Positions 27,104 to 37,492 of a stretch of DNA of 64,000 nucleotides are shown here, in pieces. The DNA comes from Onchocerca volvulus (taxonomy: Eukaryota; Nematoda; Chromadorea; Rhabditida; Onchocercidae). The DNA lies in NCBI GenBank assembly GCA_000499405.2, contig HG738138.1, forward strand, positions 7,500,888-7,564,887, read 5' to 3'. Both the position numbers and the translations under genes were made by a program. The notes under the pieces are model-generated. The model was not told the DNA's origin, did not search any database, and saw only the letters and a program-made list of their open reading frames with translations. How positions within the stretch are numbered: the stretch's first letter is position 1; every line of letters starts with the position of its first letter.

Positions 27104-30100
27104 AACAAACTTTCCAGCCCATCAGCTTCGATGACAGTATAAATTTTGCTGATAGCACTGATGGCAATTTCAAAATTTTTCAAGTTGAATATTCTCATTC
27201 CATATTTATTTTTTTGTACGCTTATGTTATGATATATAACAAGGCCTTTAAAAATAAACGTATCATTCACAATATTAAATGCATTGTGTGATATATGTGA
27301 ATTTCTATGATTTTAGATCCAGTAATTTCTACAATTTTGATGAATTTTGTTTTCAAAATCAGTTTATCGTCATGTACGTTTTACTATTAAAGTGCAGAAG
27401 CTGTATAATCTTTAAAATTTTTGCAAATGATGAATGTGCTTTATTTGAACCACTGCAGAAAAAACTCTAATTCAGTTTTTTTAGTTCTACAAAAAATCGC
27501 CTCATTATTTTATTTCAAAAAAATTACTTGATTTGAAAAAAAAATTATTTCATGCAAAAATGATTCAAATCTCCATTTGAAATATTTTTGGATGAGCTAT
27601 TTTCGATAAGTATTAGTGTAGTCTTTCTTCAAGTATTTTTGACATGACGCCAAGTGAATTAACAAAAACAATAGCATAATTGACCGTGGGGTATAAGTCT
27701 AATTATGTTTGAGGGTTAGTATGAGAAAAGACTTGGGATGCTTTATCCTACTTGTATTCCTTTTTAATTACCACATGAATCGGAAGTGGAACATAATGAT
27801 GTCACGAGAATCAAGACATTAGTGAAAAGGTGAGGAGATATGCAACTGAGTTCCGAAGATTAAATGAAATTTATATCTCAGCAGTAAAAGTAATATTTTG
27901 GCGAAGGAATTTCTAGTGGTCTTCGTCAAGTGATTATTATTGCATATTGAGAGACTGGAAAAATAAATAATCTAGGTTCTGTACTCATTTTTTGGAAGTT
28001 AAATCGATGGTGCACCAAGTTAAAGAGGTTAATGCACCGTTAATGAGACAGGTATGTTAAGTACAGGAATAAAACTTTCTCTGATTGTAATGCTCCAATA
28101 AAATCCACATGTAAAATTTATCCTCAATTATAATTTTTGTTTCTGAATATCCCATTTCCCCTTTACGTCACTTCGAGAAAGCAAATTTTCAGGAGTGACA
28201 TAAATGATTTTCGACTGAATCATCAATAGTAGATTGTTTAGATATGCAAAAACTCTCTTTTATTTCGGAACTATCAATATTTTCACACAAATTCTTGGAA
28301 TAAGAGAATATTTCATTTTTTGTAGCAATCAGTCCATTCTAAAAAATATTTCACTGCTATAGCTTTTTTCAAACACAGCAGCAAATAGCTCATTTTCTGA
28401 ATATAGAGAATTGCTCAGCGTAGAAATCGTATAAAATTAATTAAGAAGTCTCTTATTTCTACATCAAGTTCATGCTGCTCGCCATACAAATAAATTATAG
28501 TCTCACATGTTGTCATCTTTCCATTTTTATTTTTATTTTTCTCTTTTATCCCCCTTTATTTTTTTTGATGATAAAAATCCAGAAAAATATTTCGGTAAAA
28601 ACATTTTTGCTTCCTTCCATGAATCTCAAAAATTATATGCTTCATAAACTGATATTCGAGAAAAAATCTCGCGTCCAAACCTAATAGGCTTTTGCCGAAG
28701 AATATGCTTGCTTCATCATAGTTCGGGTAGTAGTATTCGCATTTACAAAACTTTGATTTTTTTAATGAAGTTTTAATTTTTTGATGCGCAGTAAATATTA
28801 AAAGTCTTAAAATAATATTGGAATAAAAGAAAGAAAAAAAAGTTTGCAGAAAATTCTTCACGTAAGTAATTCCTTTGTTTTATTGGTAACCACAATCATT
28901 TTTACTCTAATCCTTCTAGACACTGTTCACTTTCACGGAGAAAGCTTAAATATCGTGGTGACATTTTCAATCCAATTAAAGAAATGATAGCAAGAAAGTT
29001 TGTAATCCAACTAAGAAATGGTGAATCAATTTCGAATTTTTTTTTTATTAAATCAGATAATGTTGAACATCACTAATTTAACTGCAATTTGCAATAACGA
29101 CATAAATATTCACGGCATTTTAAGTTTAAAAATTGTATCGAACGTACACAATGTACTAAGTATGCTATCGTCCAAATAAAAAACAAAGGAAAAACAGTGG
29201 AAATACTGCAAAATCTGGTGAAATTGAGCCACTTTTTAAAAATCGATGCAATACTGTTGCTGACAAATGCTTTATGCAGATAGTTCAAATGAAGGACAAG
29301 TTATATTAGAATACATCAGCAATGGTGAAAGAATTGAAATTGAATGTTCAGCAGATAAATTCGATGCCGAGAATCTGATATTTCTCAAAGACCAAAAAGA
29401 AATTGAATCAGCTATACGAGTTGAAGGAAGAAATAAGTATGTGAGATTTTGCAACAAATACATTATAGTACTACAAATTACTAAATTTTTCTAATGAATT
29501 GTGATAACAGTTACATTTAGCAAAAATCGAACAGATTGAATTAATTTAAATAAGACTAAAAATTTCCTTCTAAAGCACACTTGAACCTTAGAAATCCTCC
29601 CAATAATGTTGAAAATAAAATCAAGTACAAAAAATACCCAGTTTTTGGAAAGATAAGAACTATTCCAGAATTTTGAAAATTAATGAATTTGACGGAGCTA
29701 AGCATGCCGGAATATACCTTTGTGCAACTCCAATGTCTTATGGAGCTCTCGAATCTATTCTGGTGCTTAAGCGTCATAGTCCGATTGTCGGTACACCGTA
29801 CGTAAGAGAATGTGAAGAGAATATGTGTCGTAATGGGGGGAAATGTTTCGCACCTTTAATTGGTGACACAGCGTCGTTTTGTTTGTAAGTTCTTTTTTAT
29901 TTTCATAGGAAAATTGATATCATTATATGGAACTCTTGAAAATCCTTAAAAAATCATAAAAATAAAGCGATGCACGGTCGGGGAAGTAATTTTGTGGAAA
30001 AGACGATTCCTGTTTGAAGAAAGGATTTACTAATATACTGAACAATTACGAACAAACAATTATTAGAGAATATCCAAGTAAATTAATCACTGGGTATTTT

Positions 30101-33100
30101 TTCCTTTGTCGCTCGTAGATAAGAGTATTGTTCCTCGATTGTCGGTTGTTATGTCGAACTGTTGCTACGGTCGCGTCGGTGTAATTCTGAACTTGAATTG
30201 TCGTGGAAAACTCCGAACCGCTGCTCCGTCGTTGTAAAAAACTGATTCTGCTCCAAAATCCGAACCTTTTAAACCGTTTCGGGTCTCCTTCTCATCTCCT
30301 GATCTTCAACGTATCGCCTCATGATTGGTCGACCTTGCTTTGTTTGTCTGTTAATCGGAGCGTTTTGGCGGTAAACATGTTTATCAACTTGCTGATTCAT
30401 TTGAAATTATTTTCGCGCTTCTTATAATGAGTCATCTTTCGGATTTTCCTGATATTTTTTCCCGACCGGAAGAAGATTGAGTATTTCAGGAGAATTTATT
30501 CAGGAATTACAACGAAAGATAATTTGTTTCTGTTTGAAATCGTCATCTAGTAGCACTTCTGGTTCGTAGGGCGATAGGTTCTTCTTCGAATTTTTGCGTT
30601 GATTTCTCGCACTTTATTAATTTTTGAGTTCTCTTCGTCGTCTGGCTTCTATATACTTTTCTGAATAGTTTCTTCAATTGGTTTTGAATGTAATTGATCC
30701 CGAACTGTTTCTTCGTCAACTTTTTTTGATCTATTTCCGTACAACTCTTTCAACTAGTTTTGAATACAATTGATTCCGGACTGCTTCATTGATAAATTCT
30801 TCTGGATCCACTTCCGGTTAACTTCAATTAGTTTTGAATGTGGTTGATTCCGGATTGTTTCAATGGTAGTTTTTTTTGGATCCATTTTCGGGATAGTTTC
30901 TTCATAATAATAATTAAATTAGTTCTGGATGTAGTTGATCTCGAATTATTTTCTCGTTAATTTCTTTTGATCTATATCCGAATAACTTCTGCAATTAGTT
31001 TTGAATGTATTGATTCCGAATTTTTTCTTCGTTAACTTTTCCTAGATCTATTTCATTCGACCTCTTCATATCGATTACTAAATTAATTAAAATTGTTGAG
31101 TTGATTGGTTGGATTCATTCTTTTTCATTAGATCAGCGGTCTGTGAGCTATCCTTATATTTTCTGACACAACGCAGTATTATGTAAACTTTTGCAGTGAA
31201 AATACAATCGTTTTTTTTTTTTTATTGCAATCATTAGACGCATGTCCTGTTTGAAAACAATTGATGCATGCATTATTTTCCCTCAAACATTCTATAAGTT
31301 CGGCATTCGTTATCCCATCTCACTACTTTCAGTAGTTTTTCTTTGGTTTGGATTTAGTTCAAAGCCGTTGGATTCTGTTTGGTTTGTCTCGATTGACCCT
31401 TTTTCCCTAGCAAGAATTTGAGTCCTAATTATTTCTTCGTTATTTTGGACCCAATTGCCAAGAACTGTCGGAATGTGGTGACATTCCAATTTTCTTGTTC
31501 TTTTTGTTGATATATTGCGTCCAATATCCAACTCAGCAATCTACTTTGTATGGTGGTTTCGATACTAGGATGCTCTACGTTATCTTGTATAGCTTCTAAC
31601 TGTCAACTTTTCCCTTGTTGATTCAACAATTATCATTAAACTGGCAGACATTGTCCCCGCTCTCGGTAGTTTATTTTCTTCGTTATAACGTCTTTCTTCA
31701 CAATAATTGCTATGGGAAATATGGTTTTTAGACAAATCCAAGCAACTGTTATCTTTTAAAGGCCTGTTACTACACTTGGTATTTTTTTAATAGCAGGTCA
31801 CGGAATTCTCTGGATAATAATAAGACTGCACGGATGGATTTAACTGTTTACCGTATGCCATTTTCTGTCCTCTCATCTTCATCACTAAGCTCAGGAATGA
31901 TCCATGTTTTGCCAGATATTTTTTAGAATCGTAAGAAAAGGAACATGATGCCGGTGATTTTCCATAATGCTCCATTTGCTCGGTGATTTGCTTCGCCAAT
32001 CGTATGATTCTCCGAATTGCAAATGAATTAGGGTGCGTCTTTTTTTCTCATAGCGATCGAACTCTGCCGGTATTTCCTTTATTTCGGTCAGAGGCGAGAA
32101 TGTCGAGGCTCTCATCTCCACCTTATTTTATGATGGCTTCATTTATCAGATATTTAAATTTTTTGTTTTCAGTATATTTCCGCTTCATTATTATCCATTT
32201 AAAATCTTTAGATGGACCAATTTTTTTCATGGCCTTCCGTTAGATATTCTGTATACATATTTCTTGTTAGGAGGTATATTTTCTAGCACACTTTTGCTTC
32301 AACTTTTTTTTCATGTATTTTAGAGTCCTCTTTATTATCATTGAACAAAATGTTAGACTGTGCCAAACCTCCCACTTTTTTTTCCATCGTTTCTGTTAAT
32401 TGTAATAATTGACCGCTTCTTTCTGGACCTTTCACTGTTAGTTTATCGATTTTCAGTTGCATTTCACGCACTTTTTTTTTTAGCTTTTCAAAGTCTCCAA
32501 AGATCGCCGGTTCGATCCCGAATCGTGACACTACAATTGCCGCGAAAGTCGTGGAGAAGAATACTGCTCCTCGATTGTTGATTGCTGCGTCGATTCGAGT
32601 CGACCTGTTGCTATGGTCGCATCAGTGTAACTCCGAACTTGAACTGTTGTAGAAAACTCCGAAAAGTTGCTCCGTCGTAGTAAAAACAGATTCTGCTCCA
32701 ACATCCGAAACTTTTAAATCCTTTCAGGGCTCCTTCTTCTCTCCTGATCTCAACGTGTAGCCTCATGCTCTGTCGATCTCGCTTTCTTTATCTATTAATC
32801 GGAGCGTTTTGACGACAAACAAGTTTATCATTTTGACGGGAAACATGTTTATTGGCCTGTTGTTCCACTTGAAACTATCTTAGCGCTTCTTGACCTTTAA
32901 CACTCCTTGCTTATAATCATCTTTCGGATTTTTCCGGCAGCAGGGGGTCGAAGTTGACTATTAGATGGAAGAAGATTATTTGCATACGCGAGTTGGTGTG
33001 AAGTTTAAACAGGGAGAATGGAGGGCTTCTCAGACGACCAAATAGCATAAGCTGAAATATATAGAAAACAATCAACTTACACTCACATCTAAAAAAGAAT

Positions 33101-35041
33101 CTAAATACATTGTCAATCACGCAGCTAAGCGAACATATATAAACCACAAAATGATGATACAAAGACACAAAATTAGATGAATGTGATACAAGCCAACTTA
33201 TTGCGGGACGTCAGAAATTATTGTTTACCGATCGATTACTGAATGTTGAACAATGCACTTCTTTTTAGAGCATTGACTTTGAAAGACGAGTAGTGTTTGA
33301 AAACTTAAAAATCAATCGTTATTTCCTCAGTCATCCCATTCATTCTTTGGAGCAGCATTGGATTAATGCGTCAATAATATCTGGTGCAAATCATCCGGAA
33401 TTTTTTTTAGGTGTCCACCTGATTATGTTGGACGGTATTGTCAAAGTCACACTGTCTCTTTCTATGCTGGTAATGCATCAATTTTCAATATAATAGCCAA
33501 AAATCAAAGCTCAATGTTACTAATAACTCATTTTGTTTAGCTTATATACAAGTACTTATTCAAATTCTGAACTTTTTTATTTATTTTATCCGCTCATTCT
33601 TTCATTTATATTCCGTATGTTTATAGTGCAAAACGCTCGAACTGGAACACTTATTTGGTCTCTTGTTTCAACTGTCTTTTTATTGTTTATACTTGTTGCA
33701 GTTCTAGTATTTTTCATTTATCGGTATGGGAGCGAACGGTAAATTTCACAAAATTGGCAAAGGAACTGACAGTAAGCTGATAGCAGAATAGAATTGGCAG
33801 TAATTGGTATTTACTAGAATTTAGGAAGTAAATTTAGAATTTAAGAATCCAGCACTTCCAAAAGTAGTGACTAAGATCTATCTTGTGATCTTAGCATTTA
33901 AAATTAGTGCATAAATGTATTTGTAGACAGAGGTCTGATTAATTTTGCTATAAAATACTGAGCATTTAAAATTGCAGAAACAAACGGAAGAAATATGAAA
34001 GCAGATATGGCGTATTGGAGGGATCGAAAAATAATGGAACTCATAGAGAAGTTTTTGTGAGTTTTCAATTTGTAACTGATTTTACGTTTTTAGGACTTAA
34101 TCCCTGAAATTTGTATTAACGACACAACTTCTGCCTTGTCCAATATTTCGAAAGACAAAAGAACCCATTGCAGACTTCTTTTCAATTTGAATTTTCTTCG
34201 TGTACATCGAGTAAAATGGTCCTTGGTAATATCAACTGTTTTTAGAATCAAAATTAGTATAGTTTTAGATGTTATTAATTTAGTTCATTCACATTTTCTA
34301 TGTAATTCAAAATTTCGTTTATACTTAAGCTTGCTTCAAGTTCTTATAAGCGCAAAAGATGATGGAATTCTTATAAATCAAATTGTTAAGTGATTTCCAG
34401 GCAGAAATTGGTCTCATAGGTGTTCATCAACAACACAATAAGCCTCCGTGCACACCAATTGGTAAAGATAAAAATTTTTCCTGCAAATTAATTTTACTCA
34501 AAAATTAATGAGAAATAATCACTGAGTGAAATGATTTCATATTTCAGATGATCTCGAAGATTTCGGAAGTCTTGACTTATCAACAAATCAACCTGTTGAA
34601 AACTTTTATTTATCGAAAAAGGAACGATCTGACAGAATACGGAAGCACTCCGGCTTCAGAGTAGGTTGCTAATTTATCTCTGGTAGTATTCCATGGGGCA
34701 AAAAAAGGAAGGTAGAGTTGATTTTTTCTCCCGCTTTACCTCTTAATAATTCAGAATCTGTCCCTCCTCTCATAAAAATAATCCCGCTTGAAAATATTGC
34801 AAAGAATATTGCATTTTCTGAAGAATTTTCTAATTTGCGAAAGACTTGAAATCACTTATTGTCTACCATTCTCACCATCCAGCATTTTGCTACCATCATC
34901 TTTCATCATTTTCCCTAATTTTTTACGTGCTCGTTCATGAAAAAGCAAAATAAAACCGAAACAACAGGACAGTTATAATTTTTACTAATGAGCATTATGT
35001 TTCAGGGACGATTGGATGCTACTTCCACATCGATCTCATAG
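27104..35041 (+). CDS. Ig-EGF single-pass membrane protein (neuregulin-like), 5' incomplete
   Basis: Exons 27104-27136 (weakest), 29280-29436, 29669-29884, 33411-33469, 33627-33738, 33978-34056, 34401-34461, 34548-34660 and 35006-35041 join in phase and give about 288 residues; the signal-peptide exon was not found. Order of parts: an Ig-like domain with Cys in IEIECSADKF and the GIYLCATP strand (the core Trp position is replaced), then an EGF domain with six Cys spaced C-x4-C-x5-C-x11-C-x-C-x8-C ending CPPDYVGRYC, then a transmembrane segment (LVSTVFLLFILVAVLVFFIY) followed by basic residues, and a cytoplasmic tail of about 85 residues ending RLDATSTSIS. Ig-EGF-TM is the plan of neuregulins; C. 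elegans has Ig+EGF proteins (igeg genes, from memory), so a secreted or shed ligand or adhesion role is likely. The EGF domain is interrupted between its fourth and fifth Cys by a 3.5-kb intron containing a retroelement. Confidence 0.75.
30107..30488 (-). repeat. 3' LTR of the retroelement
   Basis: Matches the copy at 32538-32984 over its length with many substitutions and several indels; shared words include CTCCTCGATTGT-like, AATCGGAGCGTTTTG and ATCATCTTTCGGATTTT-like segments. It is about 65 bp shorter than the other copy. Confidence 0.75.
30660..31075 (-). repeat. Five imperfect tandem repeats of about 75 bp
   Basis: Anchors such as TTTTGAATGT recur near 30682, 30758, 30832, 30922 and 30999, giving spacings of 74-77 bp with one of 90. 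The period is close to a multiple of three, and minus-strand translations of the units resemble one another (for example KELYGNRSKKVDEETVRDQL and QKLFGYRSKEINEKIIRDQL). So this was probably a repeated 25-residue segment downstream of the zinc knuckle. It lies inside the retroelement near its 3' LTR. Confidence 0.65.
31205..32533 (-). pseudogene. Broken Gag coding region
   Basis: After the primer-binding site, a minus-strand frame (about 32521-32283) encodes a Lys/Glu/Leu-rich coiled coil (FEKLKKKVREMQLKIDKLTV) and then stops. Further open pieces follow in shifted frames (32121-31891, 31999-31787, 31531-31310), consistent with frameshifts. The piece at 31268-31227 encodes CINCFQTGHASNDC, a perfect CX2CX4HX4C nucleic-acid-binding knuckle of retroelement nucleocapsids. 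Order and motif support Gag; the reading frame is no longer intact. Confidence 0.6.
32509..32533 (-). other. Candidate primer-binding site
   Basis: On the minus strand this reads TAGTGTCACGATTCGGGATC followed by GAACC. It is complementary to a tRNA 3' end with a T-loop (GGTTCGATCCC), an acceptor strand and CCA, with one mismatch in the CCA complement (TAG for TGG). It begins four bases inside the LTR end. The source tRNA was not identified. Confidence 0.5.
32538..32984 (-). repeat. 5' LTR of the retroelement
   Basis: The upstream copy on the element's own (minus) strand, ending GCGGCA just before the candidate primer-binding site. It is longer than the 3' LTR because of extra sequence around 32820-32850 and 32895-32960, including a short internal duplication (CAAACAAGTTTATCATTTTG / GAAACATGTTTATTGG). 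Confidence 0.75.
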
Positions 35042-37480
35042 AAGAATACAGAGATGATAAGTTTAGACTCAATGCAACTGCAAAAACGGATACTTGCAAT
35101 AAATGATGAATAATTGTTTCATTACTTCATTACTTATATGTGATTTAAATAGTTAAAAAATAAAATACTAGAATACAAATAAAAATTGCCAATCTAACCA
35201 GCAGATTAAAAGAAAGAAACGTTTTGTGTTTTTATTAACCACTAATTTCTCCTTTAATTTTATCTGAATTTTTTGTGTTTTGTGAAGAAACCATTTGCAG
35301 AATGTATTCATTTGGCCTATCGTGTTTAGTTTCTTTATTATTTCTTGCTTGGTTTTAGAAACATTCATTCTATTTTTCTGTTGTGCGGAATACAATCTTA
35401 TTACTTGTTTTTCTAGAAAAAACTGTGATGTGCTATTGTGCGTTTTCTTTTCTTCTGATACTGTATCATATAATCAGTCAGAAATTTTTAAGCTAATTTT
35501 AAATTGTTTTTATTATAGGAACGCTCGATAGTTGATACACATTTAATAAGCTTGGATTAACTCATTAGCAAAGTTTCAGAAATACTTCCACTTTGAACCA
35601 CCAAAATGTGCCTTTAAGGGTATATTAGTTACCATACCGTTCCTACTATGTTTTATCAATCTTCTGTGTTTCAGTGACTTGAATTTTCCCGATAATTTTT
35701 GACTAACTCACTTTCGAAAATTTAACGAATCAAAACATCATTCTTGAGTTTTACCGGCGACATCTATTTTGTTTGCATTTCACTTCCCAATGCAAGAAAT
35801 TTACCCACAATCTCCCATCATTGAGAAAAAACTGATTCATATTTCACCTAGTTCAAAGTTTCATCTCGGTCTTGAATCTGTCGAATTCTGAACTAAATTT
35901 ACGAATTGTTACATCTCAGCATTTTCAAATATCTTTTAATGATGTAGCAAATTGATAACAATTACTACAGCTCTTTTATGCTGTACTTGTCTTTTATTGG
36001 TGTTGAAAGCGATTCAACGTAGGAGAATCCTATTTGAAACTCATATTTTTTAAAATACATGGTTCTTGATCTCATGTGCACATGCGCAAGGAAAAATCAT
36101 TATTGTTAAGTTTATTCAGTTTTTTAATTTTTTGATATATTCCAGCAAATTTTAGGAAATATAATTTTTTAAAAAAATCCATACACTTGTAATACATTTT
36201 CTTTTCTTGTGTAGATTTTTTGAGATATAAAAAAAAAGCTCTAGCATTATTTTCAAGTCATTATTGTTATATATGCTATGATCTCATCTCAGAAAAATCC
36301 AATTTCTTTACTGCTAAAAATATTAGGTGGACTTCCGAACGCGAAATCTTTTTGAAATTCAAATTCACGCATTTATTCCTTCACATATTTTTTTTCAGTG
36401 GCGATGTTACTGACTATTACAGCCATATTGTTTTCGAAAAACAAAAGATGATAATAGTCCTCGTAAATTAAATTGGAGTCAGGAAATCAAATAAATAGAT
36501 AACGTGGAGGAATCAGTGATATTTTCACTATAATCTGGTTTTGCATCATTAATGTTGTGTCCCATATATGTAAATGTGGAAGCACTTTTCTTCCGTACTA
36601 TTTCAAATGTGAAAGCAACGCATTGTTTAAAAAAAAGGTTAAATTTAAAAATTAACCGGCCTAATTATGATTTTCTGTTATGCGAATAAATTTAATCCGG
36701 ATAGCCTAAATCAGCAAGAGGAAATATCAATGATTTGGGGTAATTTTAATGTAAAATTCAGATAAAAACTGTAGTAGTATTGTTTTGATACTGAGGATAT
36801 AATGAAAGGAGTAACAGGCCTACAAACGTAAAAATTTATTCGAAGAACAAGGAAACAGAACTATCAGAATGAAAAGAATAGCAGAATCTTGCACCTACAA
36901 TTATCTACGATTGCAGCGGATGGAAATTTGTTGTCATAACGTGGATGGTGGAATGGTTTGCTACTTTTAGAGATCAAGGCTGATCTGATTGGCGTTAGAG
37001 TACTGCGCGATGAGATAGATTTTGTAAATAGGGAGGAGGTGGAAGGAGCGTGGTGTAATAATGAGAGGCTAAGCTTCGGGAATGTCAGGGTGGGTTTCCC
37101 GAGATATTTTCAAGATAGGACATAATTTTCTGATATACTATTTCGATTGAATGGAGGTGTAATTACGCTCAGTGATAAGTTTGCATGCCACCACTTCTTC
37201 GCCTTGCTTTCATCTAATGATAACTTGATTCGATGGTCAGAACGGCGAGGAAATGTTGCTTTCAAGGCAGCCTTTTCTCCTTTTATTTCATTTGTTTCGG
37301 TCTGTTACGGCCATCATTTGTATAGCAATATAAAAATGTTGGTGCAAGAGAGAAAAACAAATGAAATATTGTATAGTGATATGATCGATTACTTAATTCC
37401 ACTTATAACAGATCTATGTTAGGTACATGATAAATGTGATATCTTTAATTTTGTACTTTTTCCTCATTATGTTTGTTCCA
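35042..37480. other. Intergenic region upstream of nog-1
   Basis: AT-rich sequence with no convincing gene. The part from about 36900 to 37140 is GC-richer and may be the promoter of the nog-1/rrp-8 pair. A 91-codon plus-strand frame (37147-37422) just upstream of nog-1 has no splice support. Confidence 0.45.
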
Positions 37481-37492
37481 GTTTAAGAGCAA
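37472..37492 (+). promoter_or_regulatory. 3' splice site just before nog-1 ATG (possible trans-splice site)
   Basis: TTTGTTCCAG ends 12 bases before the start codon. A 3' splice site so close to the ATG of a first exon is the usual sign of spliced-leader addition in nematodes. An upstream 5' UTR intron would look the same. Confidence 0.5.

Larger units (their letters stand above)
30107..32984 (-). mobile_element. Degenerate non-autonomous LTR retroelement (Gag only)
   Basis: Two similar direct repeats (30107-30488 and 32538-32984) flank about 2.05 kb. Read on the minus strand, both LTRs start TG and end CA. Four bases inside the 5' LTR lies a candidate primer-binding site matching a tRNA 3' end. 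The internal part encodes a broken Gag with a coiled-coil start and a CCHC zinc knuckle. No reverse transcriptase, integrase or protease motif was seen, so the element looks non-autonomous or internally deleted. Superfamily (Pao/BEL or Gypsy) cannot be told from Gag alone. No matching target-site duplication was found at these edges (TCCTT versus TACGC), which fits an old, diverged copy. It lies antisense in an intron of the Ig-EGF gene. Confidence 0.75.

Noticed and set aside
32505..32533. Possible tRNA gene (T-arm GGTTCGATCCC on the plus strand)
   Set aside because: No acceptor 5' strand, D-arm or anticodon arm upstream, and its place next to the LTR fits a primer-binding site instead.
37147..37422. 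91-codon plus-strand frame upstream of nog-1
   Set aside because: No acceptor or donor connecting it to nog-1, whose first exon starts cleanly with the conserved MPAIYNF. Probably promoter or 5' UTR sequence.
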